Assembly (NCBI GenBank): GCA_964342675.1
Contig: CAYFFR010000033.1
Span: forward strand, 1 to 15,311
DNA from: MED-G82 sp964342675
Lineage (GTDB): Bacteria; Pseudomonadota; Gammaproteobacteria; Magnimaribacterales; D2472
Length of the DNA: 15,311 nt
Reading direction: 5' to 3'
The notes under the pieces were generated by a model that worked only from the letters and a program-made list of their open reading frames with translations, searched no databases and had not been told where the DNA came from. Positions 8,121 to 13,711 of this stretch are shown piece after piece (the first letter of the stretch is position 1; the number at the start of each line of letters is the position of its first letter). A program made the position numbers and the translations under genes.

Positions 8121-8879
8121 TTAATATAAGCCCTTGATGGAACATTCTCCTGAATTAATTAACTTTAAGCCCGTGGCTAGTTCAATTTTCATGCATCCTT
8201 GATCATCGATTCCCACAAATACACCTGATTGTTCTTGATTGGTATTAGTAAGAATCTGGATTTCTTGATTCATGTGAATGCACCTTTCTTCCCAGTCACT
8301 TACCCAATCAGACTCATCATGATTAATATATTGAGATATCTTTTTTAGTATCATATTAATTAACTTATCTCTTGGCAAAATAGACTCCAATTCACCTAGT
8401 TCTCCCCACCAGGATTCTTTTTTAGGCAATGCATAGTTAATACCAATACCAATAATGTACTCTATCTCATTCTCTATAACCTCTGACTCAATTAAAATTC
8501 CACAGATTTTCTTGTTATTCAATACTAGGTCATTAGGCCATTTTAGTTTGGGTTGAATTGTATTTTTTGATAATTTTTCAATTGATTTGCTAATTAATAG
8601 ACCAATAATCAAGCTGAGAGGGTTATTAATATCTCGATTGAGTTTGAATTTAAGACTCATATAGATGTTTCCTGCATCTGGGCTGTACCAAGATTTGCCT
8701 TGACGACCTTTACCAGCCGTTTGTTGTTCTGATAAAACCAATAAAAAGGGCTTGGTGAGTTCAGCTTGTTTGGCAAAATTATTAGTAGAATCAACGGTTT
8801 TTAGAAGATAACAGTCAAAATCTTCTTGATTTAGGTCTTTTAGAACAGTTTTTTGTGTTAATTTACTCAAGTTATTCAT
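8121..8879 (-). CDS. birA: Biotin--[acetyl-CoA carboxylase] ligase BirA, without DNA-binding domain
   Basis: BirA activates biotin as biotinyl-5'-AMP and attaches it to the carrier lysine of acetyl-CoA carboxylase (AccB). The ligase domain shows the biotin/ATP loop AGKGRQGKSW (55-64), KWPNDL (113-118), KKICGILIE (123-131) and IIGIGIN (142-148), with a C-terminal SH3-like domain from about 205. The protein has 252 residues against 321 in E. coli. The N-terminal winged helix-turn-helix that represses the biotin operon is absent: the ligase fold begins within about 20 residues of the start. It should therefore be a ligase only. The ATG at 8879 has AGGA just upstream. The position next to the tRNA-tuf cluster recalls E. 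coli and Pseudomonas, but here the gene points away from tuf. msrA follows with at most a short overlap. Confidence 0.95.
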   Translation of the reverse strand: MNNLSKLTQKTVLKDLNQEDFDCYLLKTVDSTNNFAKQAELTKPFLLVLSEQQTAGKGRQGKSWYSPDAGNIYMSLKFKLNRDINNPLSLIIGLLISKSIEKLSKNTIQPKLKWPNDLVLNNKKICGILIESEVIENEIEYIIGIGINYALPKKESWWGELGELESILPRDKLINMILKKISQYINHDESDWVSDWEERCIHMNQEIQILTNTNQEQSGVFVGIDDQGCMKIELATGLKLINSGECSIKGLY

Positions 8880-8886
8880 TTTCCTG

Positions 8887-8915
8887 TTGACTTCAGTGCA
8901 TTCTAGAACAAAAAT
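8887..8915 (+). promoter_or_regulatory. Probable sigma70-type promoter for tRNA-Tyr
   Basis: TTGACT (8887-8892, 5/6 match to the -35 consensus) is followed after 17 nt by AAAAAT (8910-8915, 4/6 match to the -10). The predicted start is near 8922, about 9 nt before the mature tRNA. The -10 is weak, so the assignment rests mostly on the -35 and on position. Confidence 0.4.
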
Positions 8916-8928
8916 AGCAAGCTTTAAA
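8900..8928 (-). promoter_or_regulatory. Probable sigma70-type promoter for birA-msrA
   Basis: On the minus strand TTTAAA (8928-8923) is followed after 17 nt by TAGAAT (8905-8900). These match the consensus hexamers at 4/6 and 5/6 positions. The predicted start lies near 8893, about 13 nt before the birA ATG. It interleaves with the tRNA-Tyr promoter on the other strand. Confidence 0.4.
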
Positions 8929-8930
8929 TT

Positions 8931-9015
8931 GGAGGGGTTGGGGAGCGGTCAAACCCAGCAGACTGTAAATCTGCCGCCTCGTGCTTCGGAGGTTCGAATC
9001 CTCCCCCCTCCACCA
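8931..9015 (+). tRNA. tRNA-Tyr (anticodon GUA)
   Basis: This is a class II tRNA of 85 nt including encoded CCA. Acceptor GGAGGGG pairs with CCCCTCC. The anticodon loop CTGTAAA carries GTA inside the stem GCAGA/TCTGC. A long variable arm and a T arm with GGTTCGAATCC follow. A T5 run follows CCA directly. The position upstream of tRNA-Thr and tuf matches the conserved gammaproteobacterial cluster. Confidence 0.98.
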
Positions 9016-9047
9016 TTTTTAAAGGGTTTGGGATTTATTAAAAAAGG

Positions 9048-9076
9048 TTGAGTTTATTACGTTTTAGAGTGATAAT
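9048..9076 (+). promoter_or_regulatory. Strong sigma70-type promoter for tRNA-Thr(GGU)-tuf
   Basis: TTGAGT (9048-9053) and GATAAT (9071-9076) are separated by exactly 17 nt. The -10 matches 5/6 and the -35 matches 4/6. The stretch after the -10 (ACGGCACC) is GC-rich against an AT-rich background, as in growth-rate- and ppGpp-controlled stable-RNA promoters. The predicted start is near 9083, about 26 nt before the tRNA. Confidence 0.6.
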
Positions 9077-9108
9077 ACGGCACCTTAAATTTGGATGTTT
9101 GGAATCGG

Positions 9109-9183
<75 letters not shown>

Positions 9184-9229
9184 AATTGGGAAAAAACATA
9201 ATAAAAATAGTTAATTCAGAGAGGAAGAA

Positions 9230-10420
9230 ATGGCTAGAGAAAAGTATGAAAGAACGTTACCACACGTAAATGTTGGAACTATTGGTCATGTGGACCATGG
9301 AAAAACAACCCTAACTGCTGCGCTGACCAAAGTATGTGCAGAGGCTTATGGGGGTGATGCAGTTGCATTTGATGGTATTGATAATGCTCCTGAAGAAAAA
9401 GAAAGGGGTATTACTATTGCCACTTCTCATGTTGAATATGTCTCAGATAATAGACACTATGCGCATGTTGATTGTCCAGGGCACGCAGATTATGTGAAAA
9501 ATATGATTACTGGAGCAGCGCAGATGGATGGAGCCATTTTAGTTGTAAGTGCCGCAGATGGACCTATGCCTCAAACTAGAGAGCATATTTTGCTTGCGAG
9601 ACAGGTTGGTGTCCCAAAGATTGTTGTTTATCTGAATAAGGCTGATCAAGTAGATGATTCTGAATTACAGGATTTAGTTGAGCTAGAAATAAGAGAACTA
9701 TTAAATGAATACGAATTTCCTGGTGATGATACTCCAATCATTGTAGGAAGCGCTCTTAAAGCTTTGGAAGGAGATGATTCTGATATAGGCGCTCCTTCTA
9801 TTCAAAAACTTGTAGAGTCTTTGGATACTTATGTGCCAGAACCAGAAAGAGATATAGATAAACCTTATCTAATGCCTGTTGAAGACGTTTTCACAATTTC
9901 AGGAAGAGGAACTGTTGTTACAGGGCGTATCGAGAGAGGGATTGTTAAAACAGGAGATGATCTTGAGATTGTAGGAATTAATGATACTACGAAAACTACA
10001 TGTACCGGAGTTGAGATGTTCAGAAAGTCTCTAGATGAAGGTAGAGCAGGAGAAAACTGCGGTGTTCTTTTAAGAGGAATTGAGAGAGATGCTGTAGAAA
10101 GAGGTCAAGTTTTGTGTAAGCCAGGATCTATTACTCCTCATACAGATTTCGAAGCCGAGATCTATGTTTTATCAAAAGAGGAGGGGGGTAGGCATACACC
10201 TTTCTTTAAAGGTTATAGACCACAGTTTTATTTTAGAACAACTGATGTAACGGGTGCTTGTGAATTACCGGACAAAGTAGAAATGGTAATGCCAGGTGAT
10301 AATGTCAAAATGACAGTATCGTTGATAGCACCTATTGCTATGGATGAAGGCCTTAAGTTCGCTATCCGTGAGGGTGGTAGAACAGTTGGTGCAGGCGTAG
10401 TATCAAAAATTATAAAGTAA
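9230..10420 (+). CDS. tuf: Translation elongation factor EF-Tu
   Basis: EF-Tu carries aminoacyl-tRNA to the ribosomal A site as a GTP complex. At 396 residues it is of standard length. G1 is GHVDHGKT (19-26), the switch I region contains RGITIATSHVEY, G3 is DCPGH, and the GTP-specificity motif reads NKAD (about 136-139), where E. coli has NKCD. Domains 2 and 3 are complete, including GRGTVVTGRIERG, GGRHTPFFKGYRPQFYFRTTDVTG and the C-terminal FAIREGGRTVGAGVV. GAGGAAG lies 5-11 nt before the ATG. The gene sits between tRNA-Thr and tRNA-Trp, the place of tufB in relatives. Whether a second tuf copy exists elsewhere cannot be told. Expression is probably driven by the promoter at 9048. Confidence 0.99.
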   Translation: MAREKYERTLPHVNVGTIGHVDHGKTTLTAALTKVCAEAYGGDAVAFDGIDNAPEEKERGITIATSHVEYVSDNRHYAHVDCPGHADYVKNMITGAAQMDGAILVVSAADGPMPQTREHILLARQVGVPKIVVYLNKADQVDDSELQDLVELEIRELLNEYEFPGDDTPIIVGSALKALEGDDSDIGAPSIQKLVESLDTYVPEPERDIDKPYLMPVEDVFTISGRGTVVTGRIERGIVKTGDDLEIVGINDTTKTTCTGVEMFRKSLDEGRAGENCGVLLRGIERDAVERGQVLCKPGSITPHTDFEAEIYVLSKEEGGRHTPFFKGYRPQFYFRTTDVTGACELPDKVEMVMPGDNVKMTVSLIAPIAMDEGLKFAIREGGRTVGAGVVSKIIK

Positions 10421-10429
10421 TAAGTTTTT

Positions 10430-10471
10430 GACAGAAGTGCTAAAAATTTGGCGCTCCTGTCTTTGTTTATG
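10430..10471 (+). terminator. Imperfect hairpin with T-rich tail after tuf (terminator or attenuator)
   Basis: GACAG (10430-10434) pairs with CTGTC (10457-10461). After an A/C mismatch, AGTGC (10436-10440) pairs with GCGCT (10451-10455), including one G-T pair. The loop is 10 nt and the tail is TTTGTTTATG. The interrupted T-tract and the lack of a clear promoter before tRNA-Trp suggest partial readthrough. Confidence 0.45.
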
Positions 10472-10482
10472 GGAAAAGGATT

Positions 10483-10558
10483 AGGCCAGTAGCTCAACTG
10501 GTAGAGCGACGGTCTCCAAAACCGTAGGTTGGGGGTTCAAGTCCCTCCTGGCCTGCCA
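10483..10558 (+). tRNA. tRNA-Trp (anticodon CCA)
   Basis: The tRNA has 76 nt with encoded CCA. Acceptor AGGCCAG pairs with CTGGCCT, the discriminator is G, and the anticodon stem ACGGT/ACCGT holds the loop CTCCAAA with CCA, which reads UGG. The D arm and the T arm (GGGGGTTCAAGTCCC) are normal. It lies between tuf and secE as in many gammaproteobacteria, 28 nt before secE and without its own T-run. Confidence 0.98.
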
Positions 10559-10586
10559 GTAGGGTGAAGAATAGGAAGAAATATTT

Positions 10587-10952
10587 ATGGCATCTAAGCA
10601 GAAAACAGGCAGCCTCATAAATAGATTGAAGTGGTTCTTCTCTTTATCTTTTTTTGTTTTAGCTATAGTCGGGAACTCTTATTACTCCTATCAGCCATTT
10701 CTATACAGAGTCTTGGGGGTAGTGTTTTTGTTTATTGTTGGGTTATTTATATTAGCCACTACAACATTTGGTAGAAACTCTTTTAAGTTGATGGGCGAGT
10801 CTAGAACAGAATTGAGAAGAGTGGTTTGGCCAACTAGGGTTGAAACCACTCAAACCTTCCTGATTGTATTTATTTCTATTGTGATACTTTGTTTAGCATT
10901 TTTTGGTCTTGAGAGACTATTAACTTGGCTAACAGGGATGGTATTGGGTTAA
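10587..10952 (+). CDS. secE: Preprotein translocase subunit SecE
   Basis: SecE is the essential clamp of the SecYEG inner-membrane channel. At 121 residues it is the long, three-helix proteobacterial form: membrane segments at about 16-33, 38-59 and 91-108. The conserved cytoplasmic stretch ELRRVVWPTRVETTQT (75-90) comes before the last helix. AGGAAG upstream of the ATG is a good ribosome binding site. The stop codon overlaps the nusG start (TAATG), so the two are translationally coupled. Its partner SecA is encoded in the same window on the other strand. Confidence 0.96.
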   Translation: MASKQKTGSLINRLKWFFSLSFFVLAIVGNSYYSYQPFLYRVLGVVFLFIVGLFILATTTFGRNSFKLMGESRTELRRVVWPTRVETTQTFLIVFISIVILCLAFFGLERLLTWLTGMVLG

Positions 10953-11479
10953 TGGAATGGTTTGTAATTCAAGCTTATTCAGGTTACGAGCAGAGAGTAA
11001 AATCTGCTCTCGAAGAAAGAATCTCTCTGGCTGGCTTAGAGGGCTCTTTTGGAGAAATATTAATTCCTACGGAGCATGTAGTTGAACTTAAGAGTGGAGC
11101 AAAAAAGAAAACAGAAAGAAAATTTTTTCCTGGGTATATTTTAATAGAGATGGATATGAATGAAGATACATGGCAACTGGTAAATCATACTCCAAGAGTA
11201 AACACATTTATTGGTGGCACTAAAGAAAAACCTCAGCCCATTGCTAAATCAGAGGTGGATGCAATCATAAATAGAATAGAGGTGGGTGAGGAAGCACCTC
11301 GACCAAAAACTTTATTTGAACCTGGAGAAGTTATTAGAGTATGCGATGGACCTTTTAATGATTTTAATGGTGTTGTTGAAGAGGTTGACTATGAGAACAA
11401 TCAGGTTAAAGTTTCTGTTCAGATTCTTGGAAGATCAACCCCTGTACAGTTAGATTTTATTCAAATTGAGAAGACATAA
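10952..11479 (+). CDS. nusG: Transcription termination/antitermination factor NusG
   Basis: NusG binds RNA polymerase, suppresses pausing and links it to Rho or to the ribosomal S10 protein. The protein has 175 residues. The NGN domain covers about 1-115 with WFVIQAYSGYE and KFFPGY (57-62). The KOW domain starts near 123 with FEPGEVIRVCDGPFNDFNG, and the C-terminus is VQLDFIQIEKT. The ATG at 10952, sharing its A with the secE stop, is chosen because it matches the family start. An upstream in-frame TTG at 10925 would add nine residues read from secE. The nusG stop again overlaps the next start (TAATG with rplK), which is tighter than the E. coli layout. Confidence 0.97.
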   Translation: MEWFVIQAYSGYEQRVKSALEERISLAGLEGSFGEILIPTEHVVELKSGAKKKTERKFFPGYILIEMDMNEDTWQLVNHTPRVNTFIGGTKEKPQPIAKSEVDAIINRIEVGEEAPRPKTLFEPGEVIRVCDGPFNDFNGVVEEVDYENNQVKVSVQILGRSTPVQLDFIQIEKT

Positions 11480-11904
11480 TGGCTAAGAAAGTAGAAACAG
11501 TACTTAAGTTACAAATTCCTGCAGGCGGAGCGAATCCAAGTCCTCCTGTTGGCCCTGCTTTAGGTCAAGCAAACGTTAATATTATGGATTTTTGTAATGC
11601 ATTTAATGCTGAAACACAAAATGCTGAAAAAGGTGTTCCACTTCCAGTTGTTATTAATGTTTACGAAGACAAGTCCTTCACTTTCCAAATTAAATCTCCA
11701 CCAGCCTCAGTATTAATCAAAAAGGCTATAGGATTAGACAAGGGTAGTGGTGTTCCACATATTGAGAAGGTGGGCAAGATTTCTAGATCTCAGTTAGAAG
11801 AAATTGTCAAAATTAAAGAGAATGATTTAAATGCAAACTCTATGGATGAGGCGGTAAAAATTATTGCAGGTACGGCTCGAAGTATGGGAGTTGAGGTCGA
11901 ATAA
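11479..11904 (+). CDS. rplK: Large ribosomal subunit protein L11 (uL11)
   Basis: L11 binds the GTPase-associated region of 23S rRNA and forms the base of the L7/L12 stalk. The 141 residues match the family. The N-terminal domain has the proline-rich PPVGPALGQ motif at 22-30. The C-terminal rRNA-binding domain includes KSPPASVLIKKA and ends in ARSMGVEVE. The ATG shares one base with the nusG stop (TAATG), and AGAAG lies just upstream in nusG. There is no intergenic space for the separate L11 promoter known from E. coli, unless it lies inside nusG. rplA follows after 1 nt. Confidence 0.98.
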   Translation: MAKKVETVLKLQIPAGGANPSPPVGPALGQANVNIMDFCNAFNAETQNAEKGVPLPVVINVYEDKSFTFQIKSPPASVLIKKAIGLDKGSGVPHIEKVGKISRSQLEEIVKIKENDLNANSMDEAVKIIAGTARSMGVEVE

Positions 11905-11905
11905 C

Positions 11906-12592
11906 ATGCCAACTAAAAAAGCCAAACAGATTTCTGAATTGCTAGATGTGAATAAGGACTATTCAGTAGATGAAGCTTTGGAATTATTTAATACCATAAA
12001 GTCAAATAACTTTGATGAATCAATTGATATTGCAGTGAATCTTGGTATAGATACAGAAAAGTCTGATCAAGGTGTTCGTGGGGCTGTAACTTTACCAAAT
12101 AGTTTAGGTAAAGAAGTCTCTGTAGCGGTATTTGCTGATGGTGATGATGCAAAGGCAGCTAAAGATGCTGGTGCAGATCATATAGGCATGGATGATCTTG
12201 CGGAGATATTTAAAAAAGGCAATCTAGATGTTGATGTGGTTATTGCCACACAAGCTGCCATGAAAGTTGTTGGGCAATTAGGCCAAATACTAGGACCTAA
12301 AGGACTCATGCCCAACCCTAAAAGTGGAACCGTAACGGATAAAATCGATGAAGCTGTAGCAAATGCAAAATCTGGTCAAGTCAGATTTAGAAGCGATAAG
12401 AGCGGCATCGTTCATGGCTGTATTGGAAAAGTATCTTTTAAAGGTAAGCAGCTTTCAGAGAATATACAAGTTTTGGTGGATGAGATAAAAAAAATAAAAC
12501 CTGCTTCAGCAAAAGGCGTTTATATTCAGGATGTTTATATTAGCAGCACAATGGGGCCAGGCTTGAGGTTGAATTTATCATCCGTAGTTTAG
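11906..12592 (+). CDS. rplA: Large ribosomal subunit protein L1 (uL1)
   Basis: L1 forms the mobile stalk that handles deacylated tRNA at the E site. In E. coli it also represses translation of its own mRNA. The 228 residues contain the L1 hallmarks: a central domain with KNGNLDVDV-like and VGQLGQILGPKGLMPNPK-type sequence (seen here in two parts, VGQLGQILG and PKGLMPNPKSGTV) and a C-terminal lobe ending in GPGLRLNLSSVV. The ATG at 11906, 1 nt after the rplK stop, is chosen. A frame running 14 codons further upstream overlaps rplK and does not look like L1. It is followed by a hairpin and the L10 leader. Confidence 0.97.
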   Translation: MPTKKAKQISELLDVNKDYSVDEALELFNTIKSNNFDESIDIAVNLGIDTEKSDQGVRGAVTLPNSLGKEVSVAVFADGDDAKAAKDAGADHIGMDDLAEIFKKGNLDVDVVIATQAAMKVVGQLGQILGPKGLMPNPKSGTVTDKIDEAVANAKSGQVRFRSDKSGIVHGCIGKVSFKGKQLSENIQVLVDEIKKIKPASAKGVYIQDVYISSTMGPGLRLNLSSVV

Positions 12593-12595
12593 AGT

Positions 12596-12620
12596 TTAAG
12601 GCTTATTATTTAAGCCTTGA
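12596..12620 (+). other. Hairpin between rplA and the L10 leader
   Basis: AAGGCTTA (12598-12605) and TAAGCCTT (12611-12618) form a perfect 8-bp stem with loop TTATT, extendable by U-G and U-A pairs. It starts 3 nt after the rplA stop. No T-run follows, so it is not a classical terminator. An RNA-processing or 3'-end stabilising role is possible. Confidence 0.55.
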
Positions 12621-12748
12621 TAGTTGCGTTATGAGCGCAGCCGTCGAAGACCGTAGGTGTGAAAACTTAATTTCCTACGTAGGTGGTGAGCAAATTCGTT
12701 TAGGCGATTTGTCACCTAAAAGCCGAGAGGCATAATAGGAGAATTGCT
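12621..12748 (+). promoter_or_regulatory. Ribosomal protein L10 leader (autoregulatory mRNA structure)
   Basis: The untranslated region before rplJ carries nested pairings. CGTAGG (12652-12657) pairs with CCTACG (12674-12679). TAGGTG (12680-12685) pairs with CACCTA (12713-12718). Inside the latter is the stem CAAAT(T)CG / CGATTTG around the loop TTTAGG (12691-12711). AGGAG (12737-12741) precedes the rplJ ATG. Position and shape match the L10 leader known from E. coli, where the L10-L7/L12 complex binds and represses rplJL translation. The binding role here is inferred from that family. Confidence 0.75.
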
Positions 12749-13279
12749 ATGGCATTAGCGAGAGAAGATAAAGAAAGAATTGTATCTGAGGTAAAAGAGA
12801 TAGCATCTACTGCTTCATCTTTAGTTATTTCTGATGCAAGAGGGTTAAAAGTGTCCGAACTTTCTGAAATACGAAAGCAAGGTACTGAGGCAGGCATTCA
12901 CATACAAGTTATAAAAAACTCTTTAGCAAAATTAGCTTTTGAGGGTACTGACTTTGGATGCACGAATGAAGTGTTAGCTGGACCATCACTCTTTGCGTTT
13001 TCTTTCGATGAGCCTGGAGCTGCAGCAAAATTGTTAAAGACTTATGCTAAGAATTTTGAAGCATTAGAGATTAAGGCTTTATCAGTTGAGGGCCAGCTTT
13101 TAAGCGCAGAACAAGTTGATGTGCTAGCTTCTTTACCATCCCAGGAAGAAGCATATGCATTGATTGCAACCGTTTTGCAGGCACCAATTAGCAAATTTGC
13201 CAGACTTTTAAATGAAGTCCCTGGCAAACTTGCTCGTGTTTTACAAGCAGTTCATGACAAAAAACAGGCATCTGCCTAA
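12749..13279 (+). CDS. rplJ: Large ribosomal subunit protein L10 (uL10)
   Basis: L10 anchors L7/L12 dimers to the ribosome and is the expected repressor acting on the leader just upstream. The 176 residues are slightly more than E. coli's 165. The N-terminal rRNA-binding domain (MALAREDKERIV, then SLVISDARGLKVSELSEIRK and IQVIKNSLAKLA) is clear. The C-terminal helix that binds L7/L12 is LARVLQAVHDKK near the end. An AGGAG ribosome binding site lies 7 nt before the ATG. rplL follows after 17 nt, as in the standard L10-L12 operon. Confidence 0.98.
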   Translation: MALAREDKERIVSEVKEIASTASSLVISDARGLKVSELSEIRKQGTEAGIHIQVIKNSLAKLAFEGTDFGCTNEVLAGPSLFAFSFDEPGAAAKLLKTYAKNFEALEIKALSVEGQLLSAEQVDVLASLPSQEEAYALIATVLQAPISKFARLLNEVPGKLARVLQAVHDKKQASA

Positions 13280-13296
13280 ATTAAAGGAGAAAAATA

Positions 13297-13686
13297 ATGG
13301 CAACTAAAAAAGATGATATTTTAAAAGCGATAGAAGATATGTCAGTGATGGATCTTGTAGATCTAATTTCTGCCATAGAGGAGAAGTTTGGCGTTTCTGC
13401 AGCAGCAGCGGTCGCTGCAGCTCCTGCAGCAGCAGCTGGCGGAGGAGATGATGCCGGCGAAGCGGCAGAAGAGAAAGACGCTTTTGATATCGTTCTGAGT
13501 GCGGCTGGCGACCAAAAAGTGCAAGTTATTAAAGCAGTTAGATCAATCACTGGTTTAGGTCTAAAAGAAGCTAAAGATCTTGTTGATGGTGCTCCTAACA
13601 CTCTTAAAGAAGGAGTGAAAAAGGATGAAGCTGAAGAGATGTTAAAGCAGCTTACAGAAGCAGGCGCTACAGCGGAATTAAAATAA
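13297..13686 (+). CDS. rplL: Large ribosomal subunit protein L7/L12 (bL12)
   Basis: L7/L12 is the multicopy stalk protein that recruits translation GTPases, including the EF-Tu encoded upstream. The 129 residues have the three usual parts. The N-terminal dimerisation domain covers about 1-33 (MSVMDLVDLISAIEEKFGV). A flexible hinge rich in Ala/Gly and then acidic residues covers about 34-60. The C-terminal factor-binding domain has KVQVIKAVRSITGLGLKEAKDLVD. The protein is a little longer than E. coli's 121, mostly through the hinge. AGGAG precedes the ATG by 7 nt. Only 25 nt separate it from rpoB. Confidence 0.98.
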   Translation: MATKKDDILKAIEDMSVMDLVDLISAIEEKFGVSAAAAVAAAPAAAAGGGDDAGEAAEEKDAFDIVLSAAGDQKVQVIKAVRSITGLGLKEAKDLVDGAPNTLKEGVKKDEAEEMLKQLTEAGATAELK

Positions 13687-13711
13687 ATAATTACATTTAG
13701 AAGGGCAGCAT

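Noticed and set aside
10428..10456. Consensus TTGACA as the -35 of a tRNA-Trp/secE promoter
   Set aside because: No -10-like hexamer lies 16-18 nt downstream (the region is GC-rich), and the bases are part of the hairpin stem after tuf.
10925..10951. TTG start for nusG nine codons upstream
   Set aside because: The added residues are secE read in another frame; the ATG in the TAATG overlap matches the family N-terminus.
11864..11905. Extended N-terminus of L1 (14 codons overlapping rplK)
   Set aside because: The extra residues are rplK read in another frame; ATG 11906 gives the family start.
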